Positions 39,501 to 48,989 of a stretch of DNA of 64,000 nucleotides are shown piece by piece. Below the pieces are notes generated by a model, which saw only the letters and a program-made list of their open reading frames with translations, had not been told where the DNA came from and made no database searches. Every line of letters begins with the position of its first letter. Position 1 is the stretch's first letter. The DNA comes from Lumbricus rubellus (Eukaryota > Annelida > Clitellata > Crassiclitellata > Lumbricidae). The stretch spans positions 61,825,445-61,889,444 of the forward strand of contig OX243811.1 in assembly GCA_945859605.1 (NCBI GenBank). The letters run 5' to 3'. Both the position numbers and the translations under genes were made by a program.

Positions 39501-42500
39501 AGAAAATAGCTGGCAAGGATTTATGCGATAATCTTACAAAGTCTCTTCAAACTGTGAAACTTGACATTAAATTCTGTCGATCTATGACGATGGATGGAGC
39601 TGGCAATATGGCTGGAAAGCAAGCTGGTTGTGCAGCGCGGTTCACTCAACTGTCACCGAAGGCGCTTTATCATTATTGCTCTAGTCATGATCTGAATCTT
39701 GCTCTTTGCAAATGTTGTAGTGTAAGAGAAATCCATGCAATGCTGGACATCGTTACACAGTTGGGGATTTTCTTCAAGTATTCGCCAAAGCGCAGCCGAC
39801 GTCTAGAAGAGGCAGTACTTGATGCAAACCAGACCAAATGCAGTGAGAATGAAAAAATTGTTAAACAAAAGGTCGGAATTTTCTGTGAGACGAGATGGAT
39901 TGAAAAGCACACAACTCTGTCAAATTTCATGGAGCTGTACGAACCGATTGTTGCCTGCTTAGACGCAATCGGATCCATTGAAGCAGATTGGGACAGTAAG
40001 ACGAGCACTGCTGCTTACGGTCTTTTGAAGAGCATTACAGATCATGCATTTATCGTAAGCTTTCATATCGTTCGCCATTTCTTTGGCTACGTCAAAGGAC
40101 TCAGCACAAAGTTGCAAGGATCGTCTTTAGACGTGATCCAAGGATATGAAATGGTGACAAGTGTTAGAGCAGCACTAAACAATGCCCGACAGGATGACAG
40201 CGAATGGGAACATGTTTTCCAGAAAGCTACTAAAATGGCAGAGACAGCTGGCGTTGGACCAATTACTGCACCAAGAATATGCTCAAAACAGATTCACCGA
40301 AGCAACACACCCGCTGCAACGCCAGATGAACATTTCAAACGAAACATTTATCTTCCATTTCTGGACAGTCTACTTCAGCAGTTTAGCCTACGATTTGGAG
40401 ATCTTGCAAAACAAGCAATTCGTGGTCTAAGTCTCATTCCATCTAATGTTTCAAACATCGACGCACTCACTGCTGATGGTATACTTCATTACTATCATGA
40501 TGACCTGCCTTCGCCGGATTCTTTTCATCAAGAGTTAAAACTTTGGCAGCAGATGTGGAGAAACGCTGACAGCACACCAAGCACCCTGTCGGACACCCTC
40601 GCTGACAGCCGCTCCTGTCGTATTATGTATCCAAATATTACCACAATAATTCACATTTTGCTGCTCACTTCTGTCACGGCTTGCAGTGTTGAACGAGCAA
40701 ATTCTAGTCTGCGATTTGTGAAGTCGTGTTTCCGAAGTACAATGAACGAGGACAGATTTAATGCACTCATTTTATTGTTTGTCCACAAAGACATCAAGTT
40801 AGACATTGATGAAATTATCAATGCCTATGCCAGAAAGCATCCAAGGAGAATGACACTGCTTAATCCACTGGCATGTGACACTTAATTATTTCTTTTTTGG
40901 ATCCACGGTTGCATGATCAAACCCGTCTATAACTGATTTATAATCGTTTCACTATAATTAACCTTCAGTGGAGACCAGCAGTGTTTAATCTAGACGTCTC
41001 TGGAGGGGGGAGTTCCCCCCAGGATTGACATTTCCCCCCAGAAAATTTGACAAAACGATAATGGTTTTTAGTTACTATTTTCATCATTGTTTTATATAAA
41101 GTAGGCCTATTATAAAAAATACCGTGATGTTATTTACTCTTATATGATTATAATGACATTATTTACTATTATTATATATATACTATCATGGTGCCGGTAG
41201 TTTATAAGTTCTTGGTTGGTTTGTGTACCATTAAATATGATTTAAGAAAGTATGTCCTGGTCAGCAATTCAGGACCATCTTGGGAAAGAGGGTTAAACTG
41301 ATAATTATAGTGCTGAAAAGTCAGCTTATATAGGCTACTATTATATTCATGTCTGCATTTATTCATTAGAATAACTCAGCAACAGGAGAACTGAGCTGCT
41401 GAACTCGATACATAAAGATATTTTTATTGTAATTATAATCATATATACATGTATATTGGATCCTAAAACACTTTTTATCAGTACTGAATAGTCTAATGGA
41501 GTTATTTTGCTAAAATGGCACCTTAAAAGAGTACCATTACAGTGTGAAAATAACCCCCCAAAATATTTGTTAAGTGTTGCCTATATCTATTGAAGTCCAC
41601 TCTTATAAGCACTGAAAAGTACAGGCATTTTGTTAAGATGACACCTTAAAATGCTGCCATTGAAATGTGGAAATTCAAAAAGTTTCTAATGAGGCTCTGA
41701 AAAAGTACAGGTATTTTGTTAAGACGGTACCTTAAAATGCTACCATTACAATGTGGAAATTCAAAAAGTTTCTGATGGGGAGGGGCCCCATACCCCTCCC
41801 TCTACGGGTCTCGGCGCCTCAAGAGCGACCTTGTCTCCCCCCACAGAAACCTGATTCCCCCCCCCCCAGCGGGTGGGGACTAGATTAAACACTGGGAGAC
41901 CAGTGGTTTTATATGAGAAACTACGGTATATATTTTGTTAAAGTTCCATAAAATTTTCTATAAAAAGGATCATTATAGTTTGGCGCGATCTAATAATTTA
42001 ATATATATATATATATTTAGGGGATTGGATTGGTAGTATTTACGCCCCCCCCTAACCAAAAATCCTGGATCCGCCCCTGGACGCCAGGGTTACTACCTAG
42101 CAACACCCCAATTTACCCATCGGTTGAAAACCATAGACCAATCTACTAACCATGTTCTTAATAATCGTCTTAGCCAAGTGAACATGGAGGCCATTTCCAC
42201 CCTAAAATTACCCTCCTTCCAATATTGACCACATCTGCCTATCCTCGGGGCAGAAAGGAAACGGAAGTATATCGTCTCTCCTTTCACCGATTATCGCCCG
42301 CACTGTAACTTGAGAAATTCCGTAACGTTTTGGCCACGAGGCTCTGAGCATGGACGACTGATTACTGAGGACACCCTGGACAGCAGCGCTGCGTGACGTC
42401 GTCGGCCGTCCCTCTAGCGGCCGCGGCTGGCAATGTTGAAAGCTAATTTATAATAAGAGCTGCTGTTTGATCAACACTCACCGCGTGATACGTGTGTTCT

Positions 42501-43738
42501 AATAGCCACGTGTATGTTATATAGTCCATGCATTTGGCTCTGTATGTATTAGGCTGAAAATGTCCTCTGTGTCTTATGCAGAAAGAAAGAGAATTTCATG
42601 AATGCTAGCCCAAGAGGTAGCAATGGATATGAATTGTTAGCAACTTCATTTTCTTAGCCTCGGTATATGAGGGCGGTTGGTCAGTCCTCACGATTTGCCT
42701 ATGGAACGCATCAACAGGTCCATCGAAAACTTTGCAAAGAGACTCAAAAGAAGTTTTGGCACGGGTGGTGGGCACATTGAACACAAGTTATTTGAGATGT
42801 GACTTAATAAAATGGTTTTTTGCTACTTTTTGTTGCGTTACGTTTTTGAATCGTCAAAAAACGGTGGGTGGCCTCACTAAAAGTGGTATAACTTTTTTTC
42901 TGTTTTAAGTATTTTTGATGAAATCTGGCCATCATGTGTAAATATGAATTGTCTTTATAAGCCTGTAAATTTCATTTCGAAATTCCGACTTCTGGTCAGG
43001 ATATTGGCAACAAAACCTAGGGGACCTCCCCTATGTTTTTGCCCACCCTGTATACCATCGTTTCATGCAAAGTAAACTAAACAGCGGACACTTAGGGCTA
43101 AATATCGTTGCTTCGTCCTTCAGAACGAAACCGATGCTGACCATAAGTATATGCTACAGTGAATCAAATCCTAACTACATGAATTAATGAGTATATAGCT
43201 TAAGGAACAACAAATGGATGTTTTTTAAAGAAATAAACTCATATAATTGCATTTCTGTTTATTTCTGTAGATAAGTCGACCAATGACGATGAAGAAAGAC
43301 GGCATTCAATCCCGCAATCGAAAGGCATCGGTGAAAAGCAAGAAGCGACGACAAAGCGACCAGGATTCGAACCCAGAACCCGACATCTACAGCAAACCTC
43401 CCCTGCTGCACTTTCCCCCTCCGAAACTCGGGACATCCTTACGCTCAGCGATGGTCCCACCCTCCTCCCACCTCCACCCGGGTAAACTACCCATCGACCC
43501 GGGCACCCTCCTTGCAGCAGCACCGTCGGCCTCGTCTCGGTTCTACCCTCCGCCTCGTCACCCTCGGTACTACGAGGGTCTGGGAGGATCCTTCTCTGTC
43601 GTGCCCCCGTCTGACTCTTTCGCCGGAGGAGGAGGATCGACCTTTGGAAGTATGGGGTCGTTCTCGGGGTTCGCCCCGAATTCTGGACAGCAGAATCTGA
43701 ATTGCTACTCGAGGAACATGATAGGAGCATCGGTCTAA
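22954..43738 (+). CDS. GATA1/2/3-class zinc-finger transcription factor
   Basis: Five coding exons (22954-23251, 28249-28881, 29472-29623, 35819-35944, 43271-43738) join in frame to 558 codons plus stop, with GT-AG introns of phases 1, 1, 0, 0. The N-finger is Cys317/320/338/341 ([16 protein letters not shown]2CX17CX2C), followed by [14 protein letters not shown]. The C-finger is Cys371/374/392/395 ([14 protein letters not shown]), followed by [16 protein letters not shown] and a basic tail. These linkers are typical of GATA1/2/3 rather than GATA4/5/6 (KPKRRL, RNRK). The first join lies between PYYASQ and [12 protein letters not shown], matching where vertebrate GATA2/3 have PYYGNS and VCRPPLL. 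Binds WGATAR sites in the nucleus. In animals this class acts in blood, immune, neural and endomesodermal programmes. The gene spans 20.8 kb, mostly transposon-filled introns. The first exon may be preceded by an untranslated exon that I cannot see. Confidence 0.93.
23257..23697. repeat. Minisatellite, 53- and 58-bp units, about 8 copies
   Basis: Units run TGCATAACCAAATCTAACTT ... ATTAACCTAACCTATATTGA. A short form (CTTATAACCTCATTG) and a long form (CTTAGGCTATAACCTCATGG) alternate for most of the array, giving a dimeric period of about 111 bp. It starts within six bases of the exon 1 donor site. Confidence 0.95.
24040..24130 (+). repeat. Dispersed repeat, copy 1
   Basis: TTAGCAACTTCATTTCTTAGCCTCG...AAGGCGG.TGACCAATCCTC resembles 42630-42700 (TTAGCAACTTCATTTTCTTAGCC...GGGCGGTTGGTCAGTCCTC). 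Confidence 0.6.
24205..24285 (-). repeat. tRNA-like SINE head fragment
   Basis: On the - strand TATAGTGTAGTGGTTGGCTA (A-box-like) is followed at the right distance by CGGTTGAAACCC (B-box-like). No anticodon stem that would make a functional tRNA is convincing. Confidence 0.45.
24825..25434 (+). mobile_element. Internally deleted mariner/Tc1-type element (610 bp)
   Basis: The terminal inverted repeats are perfect over at least 27 bp: CACTGTGCCCCATAAAAAAA on the left and its complement on the right. TA dinucleotides flank both ends. Only the C-terminal third of a transposase remains. Confidence 0.93.
25020..25324 (+). pseudogene. Transposase C-terminal remnant, IS630/Tc1/mariner superfamily
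   Basis: In one frame, [18 protein letters not shown] is followed by [19 protein letters not shown] and a helical tail to the stop at 25324. DSAPAH holds the second catalytic Asp. The SPDLNP block normally continues with an acidic residue (N-P-V/L-D/E-Y); here it reads NPVYY, so the third catalytic residue appears replaced by Tyr. The N-terminal DNA-binding and first-Asp regions are missing. Non-functional. Confidence 0.88.
25560..25732 (-). repeat. Fragment of a CAGTGGCGGATCCAG-ended element
   Basis: On the - strand it begins CAGTGGCGGATCCAGAA and continues with a poly-G stretch, GTTCGAAATTTCG and GGTCGACCAAAAAA. It resembles the MITE at 36113-36350. The other end and target duplication were not found. 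Confidence 0.45.
26388..26485 (-). repeat. SINE 3' tail fragment
   Basis: On the - strand GGGAGCGCCTCTGAGCGGAC is followed by AGACGCTATATAAATTC and then a (GAAT)n tail (ATTCATTCATTC on the + strand at about 26389-26405). Confidence 0.75.
26948..27202. mobile_element. hAT-type MITE, family A copy 2 (255 bp)
   Basis: Starts CATAGGC (then CTAGGCGTACGGGAG) and ends CTCGTTCGCCTATG. An 8-bp target duplication CTTATGAC is at 26940-26947 and 27203-27210. It shares GGGAGATTTCAGCAGTGG and CTGcCCGAAAA blocks with 11552-11745. It lies in GATA intron 1. Confidence 0.85.
28249..28881 (+). CDS. GATA gene coding exon 2
   Basis: Acceptor TTCGTGCAG|GTGGATT, donor ACTCAG|GTGAAC, phase 1 both sides. Encodes the transactivation-like Pro/Ser-rich region ([31 protein letters not shown] before the N-finger). 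Confidence 0.88.
29035..29125 (-). repeat. Dispersed repeat shared with 48120-48195
   Basis: GAAATTAACACCTATTTTTC..AGCTACTTTTG.TCTTAACAAAT matches, on the opposite strand, the sequence at about 48120-48195. Confidence 0.55.
29472..29623 (+). CDS. GATA gene coding exon 3 (N-terminal finger)
   Basis: Acceptor ATTTGCAG|CGAGTG (phase 1), donor AGACTG|GTAAGC (phase 0). Encodes the complete first GATA finger and [11 protein letters not shown]. Confidence 0.97.
29760..29850. repeat. Short tandem repeat, about 33 bp, 2-3 copies
   Basis: CAAGGTAGCCTATATTTAAT followed by GCAATGTA recurs twice with a partial third copy. Confidence 0.7.
30817..30894. repeat. (ATG)n microsatellite
   Basis: About 26 uninterrupted ATG units in GATA intron 3. 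Confidence 0.97.
31345..31525. other. CpG-rich island in GATA intron 3
   Basis: Short dense CpG block (CGCTCGACGACGACCTC, GGTCGGTCAGACGGTCGG) in AT-rich surroundings, followed by CA/GACA-rich sequence (31535-31980). No exon with acceptable splice sites and homology was found. An internal promoter or enhancer is possible but unproven. Confidence 0.3.
32965..33140. repeat. Degenerate tandem repeat, about 50 bp units
   Basis: TTTATTTAGTGAAGCAAGAATTG-like and AAATGAGAAaTTTATT words recur about three times with divergence. Confidence 0.6.
33945..33989. repeat. (CTGT)n microsatellite
   Basis: About 11 TGTC units. Further CTGT/CTCT-rich sequence extends through 34140-34320 and 34640-34960. Confidence 0.95.
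35819..35944 (+). CDS. GATA gene coding exon 4 (C-terminal finger)
   Basis: Acceptor TGTTGCAG|TCAGTG, donor CACAAC|GTAAGC, phase 0 on both sides. Encodes the second GATA finger through GLYFKLHN. Confidence 0.97.
35970..36082. repeat. (ATG)n and (CAG)n microsatellite
   Basis: About 28 ATG units followed by about 8 CAG units, 25 bases after the exon 4 donor. Confidence 0.95.
36113..36350. mobile_element. hAT-type MITE (238 bp) sharing ends with the OTU-hAT element
   Basis: Terminal inverted repeats CAGGGGCGGAT / ATCCGCCCCTG are perfect. An 8-bp target duplication ATATTAAC is at 36105-36112 and 36351-36358. Its ends match the right end of the autonomous element at 42064-42079 (CAGGGGCGGATCCAGG when reversed). 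No coding capacity. Confidence 0.93.
36376..36650. repeat. Composite tandem repeat: (ATC)n plus a constant 34-bp segment
   Basis: CACCAGTAAAACAATTATCG followed by TGAAATTTACC recurs four times (the first has CAGTGAAAC), each separated by a variable run of ATC triplets. Confidence 0.9.
37440..37512 (+). CDS. Transposase exon 1 (newly proposed)
   Basis: ATG followed by 23 codons and one base; [20 protein letters not shown] is a basic start typical for this transposase group. Donor GTTG|GTAAGA. Too short to stand out as a frame by itself. Confidence 0.75.
37440..40885 (+). CDS. hAT transposase with N-terminal OTU domain
   Basis: I join exon 1 (37440-37512; starts [12 protein letters not shown], donor GTTG|GTAAGA, phase 1) to exon 2 (acceptor ATATTTCAG at 38030, exon 38031-40885), giving 975 aa without stops. 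Before this join the long frame has no ATG; the SKRLKQ..LSFG start resembles other DUF4371 transposases. Residues about 43-180 look like an OTU cysteine protease: [10 protein letters not shown] with nucleophile Cys49, and GDHYMSL with His176. Next are a TTF-type zinc finger (about 263-368), DUF4371/RNase-H-like core with CDEVTD, MDGAGNM and CETRWIEKH, and the C-terminal hAT dimerisation block ([17 protein letters not shown]). Role: cut-and-paste transposition. The OTU part could remove ubiquitin-like modifiers, but that is inference. Alternatively it is a domesticated gene, but intact element ends argue for a transposon. Confidence 0.9.
38031..40885 (+). CDS. Transposase exon 2
   Basis: The acceptor is TATTTCAG|CATTTG, phase 1. 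The coding start FAPERHLPF leads into the OTU domain; the stop is TAA at 40883-40885. Confidence 0.85.
40979..41894. mobile_element. Nested non-autonomous element with 9-bp target duplication (916 bp)
   Basis: Ends CAGTGTTTAATCTAGAC and CTAGATTAAACACTG are inverted repeats. GGAGACCAG (9 bp) is duplicated at 40970-40978 and 41895-41903. The interior has about three diverged units of roughly 100 bp (TTTTGTTAAGA..GACACCTTAAAATGC and ATGTGGAAATTCAAAAAGTT), plus G/C-runs near both ends. No coding capacity. A 9-bp duplication fits MULE-type transposition, but 8 bp plus a matching base cannot be excluded. Confidence 0.85.
42080..43270. other. Rest of GATA intron 4
   Basis: No exon seen. A short CpG-rich patch with GCGTGACGTCGTCGGCC and GCGGCCGCGG is at 42385-42430. 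The stretch 42750-43060 ends CCTATGTTTTTGCCCACCCTG and may be one end of a further DNA transposon; I found no matching opposite end. Confidence 0.35.
42630..42700 (+). repeat. Dispersed repeat, copy 2
   Basis: Partner of 24040-24130 (TTAGCAACTTCATTTTCTTAGCCTCG). It lies in GATA intron 4, outside the hAT element. Confidence 0.6.
43271..43738 (+). CDS. GATA gene coding exon 5 (terminal)
   Basis: Acceptor TTTCTGTAG|ATAAGT, phase 0. Encodes the basic tail of the C-finger ([22 protein letters not shown]) and a Pro/Ser/Gly-rich C terminus ending MIGASV-stop. Confidence 0.95.
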   Translation: MSRPMTMKKDGIQSRNRKASVKSKKRRQSDQDSNPEPDIYSKPPLLHFPPPKLGTSLRSAMVPPSSHLHPGKLPIDPGTLLAAAPSASSRFYPPPRHPRYYEGLGGSFSVVPPSDSFAGGGGSTFGSMGSFSGFAPNSGQQNLNCYSRNMIGASV

Positions 43739-46700
43739 GACGACGCTATAGAATGACACGATAGGAAATAAGATATTATTTCTTTAGGAAGATTATTATG
43801 ACTGGTTCTGAACGAAATTTCGAGATGTTTTACATATTGCGAACATCTGCTTTTGTTGTTTAACGACACTGTCATAAAGGATGAGTTAGGTCGCCCTCCT
43901 CCTTTTTCCATGCTTGGGACCGGCCCTGCCATAGTACGAGCATGCAGTGGCGTATATATATATATATATATATTTATTTACTTACGAGCATCGACAGGGT
44001 GGTAGCATAACTATAATGCTGCAGGGTGCGATTTGTATACAACCGAAGGGGAATTTCTCTCCCCATCAGTATTCTGGCTTCGCTCATCGGTCTCAATTGC
44101 TATAGGCCTATGCTTACATGCATGTATCGACACTGTAATATCAAAGATGATTAGTGTCGCCCTCCTCCTTTGACCAAGTTTGGGACTGGCACTGGCAGAG
44201 AACAACCAGTGGCGGAGTTTCCGTTGATCGGTCTTTAATTAAATAGTGAGTATATTTTGGTGAGCGTATAGAGAGGTGCTTTGGAACGCTTCATGAATGC
44301 ATTCGGAAGTCGTCATTCATCAATATTATAATGCAATTTACGGTCTAATAACTGAGCATAGATGGCCTCAAATACATTTAATCGCTCTAATCGATATTTG
44401 CATATAATACACAGTTGCATATCGATTTTGTATTGATGAAGCGCCTGTGAATAAGCTGATTCCCGCGATTTCGCCTTTTTGGGCTCTATAGATTACTACG
44501 GCAACGAGCTAGCTGTCAGCCCTGAATGAGATTTTTTGGTTGACTTCAGTGGTAATTTGTTCATTAATTAGCTGAGCTTACGAATGAACTTAATCAACTT
44601 AATACATTTTCTGCAGAGCCTTAAAGCTGCGTCGTATAGAATGAGGTTGAATATATAAAATTAATGTGCAATGTTGTCCTGACTTTTTATCGGTCTTGCT
44701 AATTATTTCAGAACTTCAATATCATGAAGCTTCTTACCATGCATGCGCGCCTGAATTTCTATTCTAAAGACTTTAGTTATGTGTTAATTAGCTCTGTATA
44801 TTTGCTGGATCCACATTTGACGAGGGCTTATATATGACAACAGAGGCCGTTGCCCTTGAAAAAATTTGTTTTGCATAATACAGCTCGCAATTGCTAAACA
44901 TAGGCTGGGCTGTTTTATATTTTATATACAGCGAGAGCTAAGCTTATAGCTTGTATTTTTGAGAGGTAAGCCTATAATAACTAGAAGAATTAGAAGGAAA
45001 ATATTCATCTAAAATAGTTGATCAAATTATAACATTCCACTAATAATTTTTGCTTCCACATTCAGACTGTTTGAACATGTACGCCCGGGAAAAGCTTCCA
45101 AATACATTTCATGCAGTTATGTCTTGAAGACAAATAAACCACACATTTCTTCTTTCTTTATTATTATTATCGATAATTATTTTGGTATAGTATACACCTA
45201 CACAAGTTTGCCTATATTATTTTCATCATTTATACGAAGGGGTTTAGGCCTATGCAACTAACCGTTGTAATCAAAGTCAGATAAATAGATTTGTGGACAA
45301 TTATTCAACAGCCACACATGTAGAGAAAAGGTGCTTTTCTTTTAAACAGTATTACTGCTCTTAGGTTATACATGTATTATTACACAGGAAGTTGAAAAGA
45401 GTAGACATAATCAGAGGCAGGGAACCAGATCATTCGCTACCGCTGTATCGTGTCGGAGATGAAGAATATTAACGCATTTAATTAGGTCTATATAGGCATA
45501 AATTATAGCGCTTAGTTTAATATTGAAATAAGACCTGATTTGTTTAAACAATTAATTATGCATTACAGTGGACAACGTTTAAACCATCACCGATCGGATT
45601 ATCTATATCCCACCAGGTATACGTATACAATATATAGATCCAGACGAAGAATACAGCTTTCTCTCAGATGACACTATATATAGAGTTTCGCATCCCTGAC
45701 CTTTCGGATATAGGCTAATTATAGGCTGCAGTGTGCTTTTCTACACAAACAAATAACTTCTCTTCAGGATTCAAGACTTACACCGCATGCATAAACAAGA
45801 ATTCTTAGTACAATTTATCCAAACTAAACACTCAAAAACAATAAACATAATCAATAAAATATTATTGAACATAAAGTTTTGTTCGAAAGTTCTGGCATGA
45901 TCGAGGAAGCCGAAATTTCTTCCACTGTTTAAACACACGTTCGTTCACCTCGACCACTTTCGTGCGCAGCCACAGTGGGCTATAGAGCTGCGAATGGTAA
46001 TTAGGTCTAGTATAGTGGCCTTTATACTGCAGCTGTGTGTTCTGCCGAGAAACCGTGTCTCGTAAACGGAAGTATGTAGACCGTGTTAAATTCGAGTTCA
46101 TGCAGAACCATCTAGTCCGCGGGTCCAAGTCGTGAGAGTAGGCCTATAATAATTATTATAATGTTTACGCAAGTCGAATCCGCAGAAATTAAATAGGTCT
46201 CAAGTTGGACTCAGTTCTTGGCCAGACTCGAGTATTACATCACTGCTGCTTCACTCTACAAGATCTTGACAAGGCGCCGAAACCAAACGCCAGGTAGGCT
46301 AAGTGATCATGTCTATGAGGAGAGGGGTCTATAGAGTAATGGTGACACTGTGACACGAAGACCACATGACTGTGGAATCGCTTTTCGCAGCAATCCAAGA
46401 AGTCGACTCACTCATCCATTCGGCAGATGGCGTTAGCGAAATTAGCTTAGGACTTTACGGACGCCTTGCGCGGCTGCCAAAACAGCTAAATTCTACCATT
46501 GTTATTTAACGCGGCATTTATGTGGTTCAAGAAAATTGCTAAATGTATACATTACATTTTTCGCGACGATCACTCCTCACTCCCCCACCTCTCCCCCACT
46601 CCGCTAAAACCTCATTTACCCGCAATGAACCCGACTTTTTCTTGAGTGACTATCCGACTGGAGCCAATTTCTTTTCCCCCATAAATCAGAAAGCTATGAA

Positions 46701-47403
46701 TTGAGCCCGGGGGTCAATTAAACGCCGCCGCTACTGAAAGTGGGAGAGAGGGGGAGGAGGAAGGGGAGGATGGTGCTTTGACGCTGATGAAGTCAACCAT
46801 ACGTTGCTTGCATTCAACGTCGCATCTTTCGATGATTCCATTCTTCTAATGGACGACGACGACGACGACGACGACGATGATGATTCCGAGACCTGATAAA
46901 GAGAATCGTAATTGTCGGATTGAATTACGACAACAGACTATAGAAGCCGTTCATATAATTTTATATTCTTCTACGTATATATATGCATATAATAAGATGC
47001 GTTTTAATGCATATATATACAGCGATATATACTGTAAATTAATCTACATGACTGATGCATGTATATATATATATGCATTTATATTTATATTTATATTTAT
47101 ATTTATATATATTTAGCATTGGTAATCAACATGGAAGTCAATGTAAGTAGGTACATATATAATTCGTATACTACATTAAAAATATGTTCATAATTGTATA
47201 ATGCTCAATTGATTATGGTATGTATAATTATATGTACAGTATATATGCATAATCTAGTCCACATATGCATATGCCTTAGAGACACATGCATGATATGTAA
47301 CAATGCATACATAAATATATAACATATATCATTGAATCGGGTGTGTATTTATCAGATGACAGTAATGAGTCGTTACCGTATTATGTCCTTATCCATCCGA
47401 CCA

Positions 47404-47406
<3 letters not shown>

Positions 47407-47434
<28 letters not shown>

Positions 47435-47495
47435 ATGCTGTTGTTGTGGCTGCTGCTGCTGCTGCTGCTGCTGCTGATGCTGTTGTTGTGGCTGT
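47407..47495. repeat. (GCT)n composite microsatellite
   Basis: Two runs of GCTGCTGCTG separated by GATGCTGTTGTTGTGGCTG, itself repeated; the poly-Ala frame is an artefact. Confidence 0.9.
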
Positions 47496-48119
47496 CAAGA
47501 TGCGCTTCATTGATGCAAGCATTGTTCTTTAATTCCATGGATGAAGTAGGGCTTTAACTCCACCCTCCTCCTCCTCCTCCAGCCCCAGATCAGGTACAGC
47601 TCTGATGACTTGCAAATGGTCGGGGTGTGGGGAGGGTTAAGGTCACGTGTCTGAACGGATGCACGTCAATGCCCCTAATAATTAGATAAGCTGTTTAAAA
47701 GATGGGGACTTTGTTAAGAGGGAACATAGGGGGCAATGATAGGGCGCTCCCTCCAGGCATATGCGCATTGTCTGCAAGTGGCTTGTGATGGTGACGATAG
47801 ATAAGAGAGTCGACACTAATGTACTGCAGTCACCTGCTGCAAATCCAGTCTTTTTACACTGCTATAAATAGTCTAAAGCCATGAAAATTTTGCAGTTGGG
47901 GGCAAAACACATTGGTCAAGGTTACAAATTACAATAATCGTAATCGTAATCTCGAGACTTCTACAGCGCCCGCAAAAGCCAAGTCACGTGTCTGTAATAT
48001 TGCAAGAGATTGAAAAACGCAAGGTCAGAAATTAAGAACAGAGTATTTTTCATAGAGGTTTCTGAATGTGAATTTCTCATGCAGTATCACTGTATGTGTG
48101 TTTATTATATCATTAACTC

Positions 48120-48195
48120 TTTAGTATAAGAAGAAATTTGTTAAAGACAAAAGTAGCAGTTAAAAATAGGTGTCAATTTTTCAGAGGGTCGTGTG
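48120..48195 (+). repeat. Dispersed repeat shared with 29035-29125
   Basis: Reverse-complement similarity to 29035-29125, sharing AGTAGCAGTTAAAAATAGGTG..AATTTTTCAGAGGG. Confidence 0.55.
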
Positions 48196-48989
48196 CCCTT
48201 TTACCCTATGACTGTAGGCTTAGACCTATCTGGCGCTGAGAATATAATTTATTGAATTGCGGGTGACAATTTAATACGATGGGGGTAATGAATATTATAA
48301 TGACTATGGTAAATAAGTTGCTGATGGCCATGATGACAGTGACGACAATGACTATGACGATGTAGTTGATGATGATGACGACGAGAAAGATGACAGCAAT
48401 GAAGATAACCATGCAAAGATGATGATGATGTCTGTTGATCTAAACAATATCTTCATTATCGAAAGCGATATAGTCGTCAAACATTTATTCGTTAAAGACA
48501 ACATGCACTTAGCATTTAATGTCCACACGCCATTTCTTGTAAACCAAACACCATGTCCATGTCCATTAAGACATAAAAACCTGTGGAAATCGGCGTTGAC
48601 AACATCCCTATGTCTCCACATCAAAGAAAATCGACAGCGTATTTAAACGTTTTGAAGACATCATAAATTAGATTGATGTGTATACGCTTCACACCAAGCT
48701 TTTAACTCGAATATGACGAAGCGTGTCATAACGTTCGCCAGCATAATTAAACCGTTCAAATCTGACATAATTACAAGACTCGATAAGAACAGTTTACACA
48801 TTGAAGTCATCATCATGTCGATTCCTATCAGCAGCAGCGAAAGAAACGCGGCCGGCAAAACTGTTTGGACATGCTTGCGTTTTATTGCCGTGTCGCACGA
48901 CGACGCTCTGCAGTAAGATCACAGATATTGCCTATGTCGTTTTCTTTAGCCTTCAACCGCTATTTCTACCCTTTGTCCTAATCCGAAAG

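Larger units (their letters stand above)
37162..42079 (+). mobile_element. Autonomous hAT transposon with an OTU-domain transposase
   Basis: Ends are CAGGCGCGGATTCAGG on the left and CCTGGATCCGCCCCTG on the right, inverted with two mismatches. GACGCCAG occurs at 37157-37164 and 42080-42087, so the target duplication overlaps the first three bases of the left end: the extra CAG was probably lost or is shared. Just inside the left end, G- and C-runs can pair. It holds a two-exon transposase gene and a later nested element (40979-41894). It lies in intron 4 of the GATA gene, same orientation. Confidence 0.88.

Noticed and set aside
42750..43060. Further DNA transposon ending CCTATGTTTTTGCCCACCCTG
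   Set aside because: No convincing opposite end or target duplication could be found.
43239..43759. - strand frames opposite GATA exon 5
   Set aside because: Shadows of the terminal exon.
47332..47532. Poly-Ala frame
   Set aside because: It is the translation of GCT repeats.
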